Of a stretch of 64,000 bases of DNA, positions 45,946-54,651 are shown piece by piece. The notes under the pieces are model-generated. The model had not been told where the DNA came from. It was given only the letters and a program-made list of their open reading frames with translations, and made no database searches. This stretch comes from Enterococcus haemoperoxidus ATCC BAA-382 (GTDB taxonomy: Bacteria; Bacillota; Bacilli; Lactobacillales; Enterococcaceae). The position numbers and the translations under genes are program-made. The stretch spans positions 558,001 to 622,000 of the forward strand of contig NZ_KE136480.1 in NCBI RefSeq assembly GCF_000407165.1, read 5' to 3'. Numbering within the stretch: the first letter of the stretch is position 1; every line of letters begins with the position of its first letter.

Positions 45946-46263
45946 CTATCCATGTATGCTGTACACCTTACGTAAGCTGATAACACCTAAAAATACAATC
46001 AAACAAGTGACACCCAACAATAATAAAATGAACGATGTCATCATTTGTCCTAAATGAGGTAAAGCACCATCACTTGTCGGATAGACAGGTGGTTTCGTCT
46101 CATAAATAGGTGGTTTCGGTTTCTCTTGTTCAACAGACTGATTGAAGGATATCCCTGTTTCTGTTTTCTCTTGCTCGGCTAAAGCTTGAGGTGTTTGACT
46201 AAACAAGAGCCCAAACACACACACCACAAGAAACAACGGCCAAATAAAGTAAGGCTTTTTCAT
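45946..46263 (-). CDS. Small surface protein with LPHLG in place of LPXTG
   Basis: The 105-aa protein has a signal peptide, a Pro-rich extracellular stretch (KPKPPIYETKPPVYP), then ALPHLGQ, a hydrophobic helix and a short basic end. It is the equivalent of the LPXTG protein of operon A, but the Thr that sortase cuts after is Leu. It may stay membrane-bound or be used by a different sortase. Its ATG is 2 bp past the stop of the DUF916 gene. Confidence 0.82.
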   Translation of the reverse strand: MKKPYFIWPLFLVVCVFGLLFSQTPQALAEQEKTETGISFNQSVEQEKPKPPIYETKPPVYPTSDGALPHLGQMMTSFILLLLGVTCLIVFLGVISLRKVYSIHG

Positions 46264-46265
46264 AC

Positions 46266-47384
46266 TTATTCACCAGCTTTTCTATTGGTTTTTTTTTGAT
46301 TTACTTGTTTCTTTTGCTTTTTTTGATTCCCTTGTTTTTTACGTTTCGCGATTCTGATTTTTTTCCATTGTTTCTCCCATTTTTTTCTTCTAAAAAGAGT
46401 TAACGACATAATCAAAACGGTAAGCACTAATAAGCAAATCGCGCTACCTTTGATCCATGTTGGCGTAATAATCTTAAACGCACTTTCTTCATTCATTTTT
46501 TTGGCTTGTTGGTTGGTGATCGTGAATTCTTTACTAAGTTGCCATTCTTGATAGTCATTTGATGCATCAAGCGTTAAGGTATAGGTTCCAGAAGGAAGGT
46601 CAGCGATTCCCCAATCTATTTCAAAATCAAATGAACTGTTTGGTGCCATACTGTAATTTTCTACAGATTTTCGTTTAACAACTTCAGTGCTACCTTTTTT
46701 AGTCATTGTGCCAACGATACTTAAATTTTCTAATACTTTGGGTTCTGGGTTTTGTAAGTTCGCTAAAACCATTTTTTTCCCACGCTTAATCGAAGCCTTC
46801 GCTGAGTTTAAATTCAGTGTTTGAGCGTTGTTGAATTCATCGCCAGAACCTGACGTAATCAATCCGACACGATAGGAAAATTCTGTTGAAACACCACTTT
46901 TAGCCTTTTCTCCTTGATCCAATGCAAAAACAATTGCCCCCATTTTGACACCCGTGTACATTTCTTTGGGCGGTGTCAATTGGATTTTTACTGTTTTCTC
47001 TTCGTAATTACCAACTGTAATATCCGGATTCGCTATTTTGACCATCGAAGTCACGGGTTCTTTTAACGTTGAATCGAAATATGTTTTATCATCGCTATAT
47101 TCGATCGTTCCGCCATCACCTGTGATCGCATTGGTTCCATAAATCTTTATACGCACATTTTCTTTTTTTGTACTTTTAATTCTTACTTCTAAGGTTTGAG
47201 CTTCTCCTGGCGTCGTTTTCACATAAAAATAACGTTTACTCGGATCAATTTGTGTATTGGACTGAACTAGGGTCACTGTATACCCTAGATTATTATCATC
47301 CTCTGCCGCCTTCACTTGATCGCCAAAAAAAAATAAGGAAAAGACGCAGATAAGGCTTATATAAATTGCATTAATTCTTCTCAT
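46266..47384 (-). CDS. DUF916/DUF3324 WxL-interacting protein
   Basis: The 372-aa protein has a signal peptide, a DUF916 domain (about 30-165), a DUF3324 domain with YSMAPNSSFDFEI, a membrane helix (about 310-332) and a long basic tail rich in Lys and Gln. It is the second DUF916 protein of operon B. Two paralogues in one operon, each next to different WxL genes, suggest separate partners. The nearby LPHLG gene is translationally coupled. Confidence 0.92.
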   Translation of the reverse strand: MRRINAIYISLICVFSLFFFGDQVKAAEDDNNLGYTVTLVQSNTQIDPSKRYFYVKTTPGEAQTLEVRIKSTKKENVRIKIYGTNAITGDGGTIEYSDDKTYFDSTLKEPVTSMVKIANPDITVGNYEEKTVKIQLTPPKEMYTGVKMGAIVFALDQGEKAKSGVSTEFSYRVGLITSGSGDEFNNAQTLNLNSAKASIKRGKKMVLANLQNPEPKVLENLSIVGTMTKKGSTEVVKRKSVENYSMAPNSSFDFEIDWGIADLPSGTYTLTLDASNDYQEWQLSKEFTITNQQAKKMNEESAFKIITPTWIKGSAICLLVLTVLIMSLTLFRRKKWEKQWKKIRIAKRKKQGNQKKQKKQVNQKKTNRKAGE

Positions 47385-47418
47385 GAAAAAGGGTTCTCCT
47401 AACTACTAGTATTTATTC

Positions 47419-48084
47419 TTATTGAATTGATTGAACAACGATTTCTACATACCACTCATCTTTTTCATCACACTTAATAAATGCGACTAAGCTAAGACCT
47501 TTTTTCGTAAAGTGGTTCGTCCAATGCTCCGTAAATTCTTTAGTATATTCCTCAGCTGCTTCTTTTGTTTGAAAAGGGCCCTCTACTTTGACCACTTCGT
47601 TCTCTTCATATGATTCATCTTTTTCTTCATATAAAGATTTTGTAATGACATATATGACATAGACGATCGTCAGAGAAACAATAAATAGTAGGAGGAATAG
47701 CGGCCAAATAATCGTCATCAAGAGTGTTATAGCACTGATTCCGATAATCGCTAGAAACACGATCATAGAATAGGTACTCTCTGTTTGCTTGATTCCTTCG
47801 CGCTTATTCTTGGTATAAAACATCAACAATAGGAAAAGATTGAACGTCATCAGTAAAAAAGCGATAAATAAATACGTTAGTACATCGCTCAAGTAATAAT
47901 TCATTAGGAACAATAACTGAACAATAAACTTGGCATTCTTATCTACATAAAACACGGCTCCTTCATAGAACCTTGAAAAAAGAATAAAATTAGTGATCCA
48001 TCCTATTAAAAGAATGATTTGCCCGAGATAGAAGTTTCGATATTTTTGATAATAGTTCTGTTTGTCTTTCACACCTTTTGCCAT
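47419..48084 (-). CDS. Four-helix membrane protein with soluble C-terminal domain
   Basis: The 221-aa protein has four predicted membrane helices (about 20-155) and a charged C-terminal domain of about 60 residues with a pattern like small SPOR or phosphate-type folds (GPFQTKEAAEEYTKEF). Family unknown. It is the first structural gene of operon B, next to the winged-helix regulator. The ribosome site is weak. The role may be in sensing or assembly; nothing in the sequence decides. Confidence 0.65.
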   Translation of the reverse strand: MAKGVKDKQNYYQKYRNFYLGQIILLIGWITNFILFSRFYEGAVFYVDKNAKFIVQLLFLMNYYLSDVLTYLFIAFLLMTFNLFLLLMFYTKNKREGIKQTESTYSMIVFLAIIGISAITLLMTIIWPLFLLLFIVSLTIVYVIYVITKSLYEEKDESYEENEVVKVEGPFQTKEAAEEYTKEFTEHWTNHFTKKGLSLVAFIKCDEKDEWYVEIVVQSIQ

Positions 48085-48134
48085 CCATTTCTTTAAGTTT
48101 CTAAAAGTCTAGCTAGTTATCCTCATATTCATGA

Positions 48135-48884
48135 TTACTGTAAGACTTTGTCGCTTCGGCCTTTTAAAAGAAATCGCCCATTTTTTGCAGATGTAAGTAG
48201 ATACCCTCTTGTTCGAATGATTTCAATTTCAAAATAGCTTTGTTTTTTTAATTTGCTTCTAATATGAAAAATGAAGTTTGCGACGCGATATTTTTCAAGC
48301 GCTTCTCCTGTCGAAGTACCATAGATTGCATCATTGATTTGATCATATGTCACAACGTTGTCCAAGTTTTCATATAGCAACTCAATAATTTTGAATTCTT
48401 TTCGGGTTAATGCTATTATTTTGTCATGAACTACTAGGCTTAGCTTGGCAGGATCTAAGAAATGATGATCAGATATTTTTTTTGGTTCTTCCCTATTTAA
48501 TAAGTGATTTTTATAGTTGAGCGCATTTTTTATTTTGATTCCAAGCGCCTCAATCCCTTGATCTGACTCAATAATTTCGATTACTGAATTTTTACTTAAA
48601 AGGGGATACAATTTCGGTAATTCCGATCCTTTCTCTCCACACAGAATCCAAATAAATAAGGAATGATCCTCTTGTATATCGATCAGCCACTGAAATGCTT
48701 TAACATAGCCAGATGCTTTCTCTAAATGAATCACCAAACCATCTAACGTTCCTATCTGTTCTTTTTCTGTAATCTTAATTAGTGAATACTGTTGTTCATT
48801 GAGGTCTCTTTTTATCAATAACTCTATGTGATTGCTCTGTTCAGAATCGTCTCTGATATGTAATAGGCCAATTGTATTATTCAT
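48135..48884 (-). CDS. Atypical response regulator with winged-helix domain (operon B)
   Basis: The 249-aa protein is a paralogue of the 26531 regulator. The winged helix (about 140-235) has IALTRKEFKIIELLYENLDNVVTYDQI and IEIIRTRGYLLT. The receiver-like half lacks a convincing phospho-acceptor: the place of the Asp reads LVIHLEK. It probably acts without phosphorylation, perhaps by another signal. It is divergent from the LytTR-kinase pair across 521 bp and precedes operon B. GGAGGGA lies 6 nt before the ATG. Confidence 0.87.
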   Translation of the reverse strand: MNNTIGLLHIRDDSEQSNHIELLIKRDLNEQQYSLIKITEKEQIGTLDGLVIHLEKASGYVKAFQWLIDIQEDHSLFIWILCGEKGSELPKLYPLLSKNSVIEIIESDQGIEALGIKIKNALNYKNHLLNREEPKKISDHHFLDPAKLSLVVHDKIIALTRKEFKIIELLYENLDNVVTYDQINDAIYGTSTGEALEKYRVANFIFHIRSKLKKQSYFEIEIIRTRGYLLTSAKNGRFLLKGRSDKVLQ

Positions 48885-49405
48885 ATGGCTCCCTCCACTT
48901 CAAATTTTAATTTTACATTAGGTCTATTCCTCTCATCCCTAATTCTCTTATACTGCTCTATTCTTATAAAAAACATATCGATACCCAATGGATCAAATCA
49001 TCTTTATAAGATACTTCCCATAATTCCCTATCTTTGCTTGAACATGATGCATTGAATTAGCGATTGATACACTTGTACAGTCAATTGAATTTACTCTTTT
49101 TCCTCAAAATAATTTTCATAATAAACGTAAACACATTAATTTATTATGGACTTTTCTACTTTTGTTATACTATACTGTTTATGTTCATTTGTTTTCACAA
49201 AATTTAAATAAAAAACAAAAATGTTAATACATAGAAAAGCCATTTCTAAGGAAAAAGAAAGATTCTTTTGCTTAAGTACAAATGTATTATATCTAAAAAA
49301 AAGTATCTTCGACTCGTTTTGAAGCGCTTCCAATTATGTTTCGCGTTTTTTTTACTTTTTTAGATAAAAAAAGATATAATAAAAAAATAGGAGTGTGATT
49401 ATACT
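48885..49405. promoter_or_regulatory. Divergent control region of module B
   Basis: The 521-bp AT-rich gap between the regulators. TTTACT-N18-TATAAT (49351-49380) with GGAG downstream suits the LytTR promoter. A second TATACTATA lies near 49167. No recombinase repeat like 27371-27400 is present. Confidence 0.55.
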
Positions 49406-50179
49406 ATGTACGGAACACTACAGGTCTATATTTTTGAAGATAATTTTGCTTTTCGGAAACAAATTCATGAAATAATTAAATTATTATCTTCATCATATAA
49501 CTATTTTTCTATAGAAGTAATTGAGATGGAAGAATCTGATTTTTCTATTTCTGCTCTGGATTCTTTAGTGATTAATGACAATGATATTTTTCTTGTGGAT
49601 ATTGATTTAAATACCTATTATTCGGGTATCGATCTTGCTAAAGCGATTCGTCATAAAAATGCAGAATGCTTTATTCTCTTTCTGACAAATCTAGAGAATA
49701 AAGCATTAGAGGTTATTAATCAGGGGATTTACGCTAAATCTTATATGATCAAAAATACTTCTTTGGATTTCGATACTTTTGAAGGTGTCTTTCGTTCTAT
49801 TGAAGAAGATATACTTAAGCGTATGCAAAACCCAAATCACTATATCTCTTTAAAAAAATTCGGTGAGTTGCTCTTCTTGAACTATGAAGATATTCTCTAC
49901 TTTACTTCAATGTCGGGAATACGGAATACTTTAGTTGTTCGCACAACACTCTCAGAACATATAGTACAAGGTTCTATTAATAAATTGAAAAAAGAGATTG
50001 AGGTTCCCTATTTCTCAACAGAATTAAAATCATACCTAATAAATTTAAATCGAATAAAATTATTAAATCGTTCAGCCAGTTTGATTTTATTTGACAATGA
50101 TTCCGAATTGGAAGTCGGGTTCGCTATTATTGATAAACTAAACAAAACACTGAAAAATAGAATTTCTGGAGGAAAGTAA
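49406..50179 (+). CDS. AgrA-like LytTR response regulator (module B)
   Basis: The 257-aa protein has a canonical receiver (acidic IFED, LVDIDLN acceptor, LFLTN, YMIKNT) and a LytTR domain with YEDILYFTS and LKSYLINLNRI. It is a clear paralogue of 29017-29766 and forms an operon with the kinase 3 bp downstream. It probably controls module B surface genes. No peptide signal gene is nearby. Promoter TATAAT lies about 25 bp upstream. Confidence 0.92.
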   Translation: MYGTLQVYIFEDNFAFRKQIHEIIKLLSSSYNYFSIEVIEMEESDFSISALDSLVINDNDIFLVDIDLNTYYSGIDLAKAIRHKNAECFILFLTNLENKALEVINQGIYAKSYMIKNTSLDFDTFEGVFRSIEEDILKRMQNPNHYISLKKFGELLFLNYEDILYFTSMSGIRNTLVVRTTLSEHIVQGSINKLKKEIEVPYFSTELKSYLINLNRIKLLNRSASLILFDNDSELEVGFAIIDKLNKTLKNRISGGK

Positions 50180-50182
50180 CCC

Positions 50183-51475
50183 ATGACGATCTCTTTTGTA
50201 ATCGCTCTTTATGCGATTAACTTTTTACAAACTATTTGGTTGATTGGCTACAAAAAATACCTTAACTATCGACAATCAATTATCTTGACGGGGGTCATTG
50301 GGTTAATCTTATTTACCAGTTATTTTACTAGTTACTCCTTTGTTTTACTCCTACTATTCCTTTTAATTGAAGCTGCATTTATTTTCTTTTTCACAAAAAG
50401 TTGGCCATTGGTTGCACTTTATTCCTTATTACAAAATGCACTAGTACTTATTTCCTGGGCAGCGACTGTAGATATTTTGATTATTTTGTGGGCCAAGAAT
50501 ACGATTTCCTATGAACAATATTTTGCTTTAAGAGCTCCTATTATTATTTTGCAGCAGGTCGTCTTTTTCATATTACTATCACTATCAAAAAAAGTTGGTC
50601 ATCAACAACTTTTTTTCATTTCTTTTGCTAAAATAAAAAAAAAGTATGTTGTTTCATCTATTTTATTCTTTGTCGTATCCTATTCTTTAAATATTCTTAG
50701 AGCTGTGATTATTTTACAATTAAAGCTTATTCCTTTTATTCAACTAACGGTCTTATTGCTAGCTCTTACAATTGTTTTTGTCTACACAATGTATAATTTG
50801 AGTCTTCTTTATGCACAACACGCTCAAATCAATATGCTTTCAAAAAAAGCATATCAAGAAGCGGAAACCTTAGCAGCAGCCAATGAATTCAAGCACGATT
50901 ATCGTAATATTCTTTTAAGTCTAAAGACCTATATTGATCAACAGCAATATGAGAAGGCTAGTACCTATTTAGCTTCCATCATTGACTATTCAGATGACTT
51001 TACTAAAACAGATTATCACCCGCAGCTTTCCCAAATTGATATACTAGCAGTACAAGGCGTCATAATCAATTTCTTTGAAAAGTGCTCCACTTTAAATATT
51101 CCTTTTAAATTTATGATCACTCAACATATATCTGAACATGATCTCTCAATTAATTTAATTGATTTTATTCGTTGCTTTTCTATTATTTTAGATAATGCAT
51201 TGGAGGAATCTATAGGTATTGATGATCCTCAAATTCAGCTAACAATAGCCAAAACACAACATAGCATCTTTATCGAAGTAAAAAATACTCATCATTCCAC
51301 TGTTGCGATCGAGCACATATTAAAAAATAACTTTACAACGAAAAAGGGACATCAAGGAAAAGGGCTTTCTATATTTATCAAGCTATTAAAACAATATCCA
51401 AAAACAAACTATTCTTTTTCTAAGGAGAAAAATTTGTTTGTTGTGCGTCTTACGCTTCCAATCATTAAACAATAG
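50183..51475 (+). CDS. AgrC-like GHKL sensor histidine kinase (module B)
   Basis: The 430-aa protein has six or so membrane helices in the first half, phospho-His in KHDYRNILLSLKTY, N-box IILDNALEES and G-box GKGLSIFIKLL. It would act on the LytTR regulator just upstream; the two stops and starts are 3 bp apart with GGAGG before the ATG. Close paralogue of the module A kinase and of the relic at 16430. A terminator hairpin follows directly, part of the copy 3 repeat. Confidence 0.92.
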   Translation: MTISFVIALYAINFLQTIWLIGYKKYLNYRQSIILTGVIGLILFTSYFTSYSFVLLLLFLLIEAAFIFFFTKSWPLVALYSLLQNALVLISWAATVDILIILWAKNTISYEQYFALRAPIIILQQVVFFILLSLSKKVGHQQLFFISFAKIKKKYVVSSILFFVVSYSLNILRAVIILQLKLIPFIQLTVLLLALTIVFVYTMYNLSLLYAQHAQINMLSKKAYQEAETLAAANEFKHDYRNILLSLKTYIDQQQYEKASTYLASIIDYSDDFTKTDYHPQLSQIDILAVQGVIINFFEKCSTLNIPFKFMITQHISEHDLSINLIDFIRCFSIILDNALEESIGIDDPQIQLTIAKTQHSIFIEVKNTHHSTVAIEHILKNNFTTKKGHQGKGLSIFIKLLKQYPKTNYSFSKEKNLFVVRLTLPIIKQ

Positions 51476-51480
51476 CATCT

Positions 51481-51660
51481 CTAACTTATATTATTAGTTT
51501 TAGCTGATAATAAAGGGCTCTGTTTTGAAGATTACCGTCTTCTGACAGGGCGCCTTTTTTATTTTATGTTGTAAATTCATTTCAACTTAAAGGAGTTAGA
51601 AGAGTCAATAAAATATTGTGAAACAATTCAAATTGTCAAAATTGGGTAAAAAAAGGACGA
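51481..51660 (-). repeat. Hairpin repeat, copy 3 (inverted partner of 17297-17472)
   Basis: GGGCTCTGT ... ACAGGGCGCC with apical GAAGA/TCTTC, then a T-run: on the plus strand it is the terminator of the kinase. The match to copy 1 extends over about 170 bp, including the AAAATAAAAAAGGCGCC part and the TTGACT promoter-like box. Confidence 0.7.
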
Positions 51661-51850
51661 GTTCAACACAAGCAAGTTAGCAGTGAAAGAAGGTCAAGAA
51701 TTTTACTACTATAAAAATGAAGAAGGAATCATTTCATTAATTCCTAAAGCTACAGACTTTTTTTTAATGCGACTAAAGGTGTACGCTTGTAGATAGTGAA
51801 GATAAATTAGCAATGAATTTTTCACCAGAAGGTACTAAACCGGATGATTA
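51661..51850 (+). pseudogene. mazE-like antitoxin relic
   Basis: One frame reads KLAVKEGQEFYYYKNEEGI ... LIPKATDFF, then a frame change, then a later frame DSEDKLAMNFSPEGTKPDD that overlaps the mazF-like ATG. This is the C-terminal half of a MazE/AbrB-type antitoxin. The N-terminal DNA-binding part is missing or scrambled. Order and overlap with the next relic match a mazEF operon. Confidence 0.6.
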
Positions 51851-52142
51851 GACAAGGTGATATTGTCACTATAAATTTTGCTCCTTCTAGAAGTAGTGAC
51901 ATACAAAAAAGATGACTAGCATTAGTAAGAAGTCGTAATGAATACACACTTTCTGCTGTCTGTCCGATCACTTCTACGACAAAAAACGCCCTTGCTTTCT
52001 ACTAATAAGCAGTGGGGCTTTAAAAAGGGATCGTAAGGTGAATACCAAACAAGTATTTTCGTTAAGCTATATATTTGAAGTAAATCGGACTGTTAACGTT
52101 ACTGTAACAGTTGATATGAAGACATTTTTAACTATTGTGTAG
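51844..52142 (+). pseudogene. mazF/pemK-like toxin relic
   Basis: From ATG 51844: MIRQGDIVTINFAPSRSSD, then TGA, then LALVRSRNEY and AVCPITSTTKN, then further stops and a frame change, then VNTKQVFSLSYIFEVNR to the TAG at 52140. These are the MazF landmarks (QGDIV, SRNEYN, CPITST). Several stops make it inactive. Confidence 0.75.
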
Positions 52143-52172
52143 CAGTTCAATTTTCCATTTTTCTCTATAAAA

Positions 52173-52286
52173 AGAGCGTGAGACAAAACTAAGAATCAGT
52201 TTTGTTTCGCGCTCTAAATACGAATAAACGGCGAGAAAAAAACAGTATAAACGGGACAAAGGTATAACTCACTTTTGTTTCACACC
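52173..52286. repeat. Two enterococcal hairpin repeats
   Basis: AGAGCGTGAGACAAAACT pairs with 52198-52215 (G-U pairs at two sites). A second hairpin follows at 52253-52286 (GGGACAAA ... TTTTGTTTC). The same GTGAAACAAAAGT motif forms the hairpin at 59757-59797. Confidence 0.6.
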
Positions 52287-52341
52287 TTAAATCCAAATAG
52301 TCTAATGGACTTTTTTCACAAAGCTATACTACATAAGTCTT

Positions 52342-53010
52342 TTATTTTTGTAAAAATTTGTTCATAATCTCATTAACTTCTGAAACAGATGTTGCTATAT
52401 TGATTTGTGTAATCACATTAGCTATTTGCTTGAATTCTTTACTATTTGTATCTAATAAAGTTAAGTTAGTTAACTCAGCAATTTTTCGTGCAGTTTTCTG
52501 TTTTACTTCTTTTAGTTCTTGTTGTTCTTTAACCGTTGCTACAGTTGCATTGATTTCATCGATATTTTTTTGAGAGCTCACTTTATTTAATATAGCCATT
52601 ACTCTACGGAATTCTTCACTATTGCTTGATAGAGTTGTAAAATTAGTAAGTGAGACAATTTCTTGTTTCGCATTTTCTCTCGCATCAAACAATACTTTAT
52701 GAGCAGCAGTTCCTTCTACATCAGCTAAAATATTATTGATCTCTTTGATAGTTTTAGCTGCGTTAATTTGATTAAGAGCCTCTACTCCTTTTGTAAATTC
52801 ATCGCTACTAGTTGATATAGAAACCAGGTTAGTCACATCAATAATTTCTTGTAGTGCGTTTTGTTTTGCAGATTCAAAATCAGAATCAGAATGTTTTGCT
52901 TCAACACTAATATTTTTACTTGCTGCTTGAACCTCTGAACCTGGTTGAGTTAGCATCACTGCCGCCATAGTTGAACCTATAATTAATGATAATACTGTCA
53001 TTTTTTTCAT
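52342..53010 (-). CDS. Secreted protein with three helical repeats
   Basis: From ATG 53010 (GAGGAA 6 nt upstream) the 222-aa product has a signal peptide ending VQAAS and three ~57-residue repeats, each with an [IV]xx[LV]TN core, SxEF, an alpha-helical pattern and an ending IxEIN. They look like three-helix bundles of the GA or DUF1542 kind, which bind host serum proteins in some cocci; similarity is of pattern only. No anchor is seen, so it is secreted. It is isolated in a region of decayed genes. Confidence 0.7.
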   Translation of the reverse strand: MKKMTVLSLIIGSTMAAVMLTQPGSEVQAASKNISVEAKHSDSDFESAKQNALQEIIDVTNLVSISTSSDEFTKGVEALNQINAAKTIKEINNILADVEGTAAHKVLFDARENAKQEIVSLTNFTTLSSNSEEFRRVMAILNKVSSQKNIDEINATVATVKEQQELKEVKQKTARKIAELTNLTLLDTNSKEFKQIANVITQINIATSVSEVNEIMNKFLQK

Positions 53011-54275
53011 GATAATTCCTCTTTTTCTACTTTTTAATTTAGAAGTAGCCTTTTTAGACTCTTCCACTCGTTACCTACGTTACAATAAAGAGACTTGAGT
53101 AACTAAGGGTTTCTATCATGGACCTTCCCTGTTCATAATAGAAACTGTTACGTTTCTTTTTTATTGTAGTGTTCGTTTTGACGTTTCAAAAGGAACATAT
53201 ACGATTACTGTTATATACCCTTTTGGAGAACGTTTTGTGGAACTATTCGCAATTCATCCTACTTCCAGCGAACTAAATAACTTGGCAAATTATCTTAAAA
53301 ATCTGGAAATGAATGATATTATTAAAATGCTAGCTTCACAATTTATTGCGAGTTATTTGTCTATAGTTAACCACCTCCTTGATAATCTGATAAAGTCGAG
53401 TTAAAAAGTTAACGGAATTAAAGCCTTTTAACTATTTCATCGAGATTTTTATTCAGAATAATTTCGTCAATTGTTTCATTTTTATCTAATTGGCTAATGA
53501 TTTTGGATTTAATACCAGAATGATTAGTAGCTTCTAAAAAATCAGATTCAAAAATACCCAAGTTGATACATAGAAATGAGTAATTTTGCCAACTTTAAAA
53601 ATGGGTCTTCTACGTTAATGCTTCTTTAAAAATTCGATAATTAAGTCTATCAAAAGATAATCGTAAAATAAACCAACAAATTAATTAGATAAAAATCACT
53701 TTGTATTAGAAATACCATTAAAATAGTTAATTTATTTTAGTTTAATTCGGTTATATTTATTTAACTAATTATATTTTCGAAAAAATTTTTTTAGTATGAA
53801 AATAATTAGAATTATTTCATTAGGTATTTATTTCTAATTAAGCGTCTGAAATGGAGGTCATTTTATACTAGCAGATTCTAAAGAACCAGATTCATACTAT
53901 CTAAATTGATAATAAAAATGGATGTTTTCACAGATTTTAGAAATGGAAGTCCCATGTAAATGCTCCTTTAGGATTTGATGATTACTAACATCAAGAGATA
54001 GGTGAAAAACAAGCTGAAAAATAAATTAGATTGAGTATGTATAATATTAGAAACGTTATAAAATCGTTATTTCATTTTTTTAAATTTATTTTCAAGTATT
54101 TTTCCATATAATCATTTTTGAGCATGAAAAGATTCTCCCACTGTCGGCACAGTTTATTAAGTATGACGTAAATCCCTCCAATCAACTAATGAAAATCAGG
54201 ACATAAAAACACTCGATATAATTCTTCTGAATGAGATATAGATTTTTAGTTACTATGATTTTTATGGGTAACATA
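53011..54275. other. Gene graveyard
   Basis: Stop-free stretches without starts include a plus-strand frame ending at 53404 (contains YPFGERFVELFAIHP) and a minus-strand frame from about 53590 to 53418 (contains IISQLDKNETIDEIILNKN). Two diverged plus-strand copies of a short module follow (near 53590-53670 and 53935-54030): the second encodes DFRNGSP then, after a frame change, HVNAPLGFDD, and the first FKNG then YVNAS. None is intact; families unknown. Confidence 0.45.
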
Positions 54276-54345
54276 GAGGGCGGGGCAGAAGTATTTATTT
54301 CCGAAGGAGTTACTTCTGCTGCTCCCATTTATTCGCACCCTCGTT
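54276..54345 (+). repeat. Enterococcal intergenic repeat, copy 1
   Basis: It has GGGGCAGAAGTATTTATTTCCGAAGG and CTTCTGCTGCTCCC parts shared with 59628-59756 and 60944-61015 (each fragment here is under 27 bases of shared text). Confidence 0.5.
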
Positions 54346-54454
54346 TTTTATATTTCGCTGGAGTGTTATCGTTGCAACTCTTATCTTTTAATCAGCTTGT
54401 TTGAGTCATACATTCAGTCTAAAACCGACGAATTAGAGCCTAAATAATAGTTAA

Positions 54455-54505
54455 TTAACCTCCATCCCTCTTTGCTGGTACATCGCAAAGAGGGATGGAG
54501 GTTAA
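54455..54505. terminator. 21-bp perfect hairpin after WxL relic
   Basis: TTAACCTCCATCCCTCTTTGC is exactly repeated in reverse complement at 54485-54505. It is very stable and probably terminates the leftward relic operon. Confidence 0.7.
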
Positions 54506-54540
54506 TTTCTTCTATCAATATTATTTATATCTCACCGAAT

Positions 54541-54651
54541 TTATTCATTATCAGGAACGGCACTTAGCTCCCATGTAAGTGTAGTTTGATAATTCGTTTG
54601 CTTCGGACGTGCTGTAGCTGGCACATCCAAATGAATACTTTTTTCATAACT
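54541..54651 (-). pseudogene. WxL-domain C-terminal relic
   Basis: The frame reads IHLDVPATARPKQTNYQTT then LTWELSAVPDNE and a stop. YxTTLTWxL is the second WxL motif at the end of such proteins. The rest of the gene is missing; it abuts the DUF3324 fragment. Confidence 0.7.

Noticed and set aside
49136-49333. 65-codon leftward ORF in the module B control region
   Set aside because: No ribosome site, AT-driven composition, and it overlaps the promoter region of the LytTR gene.
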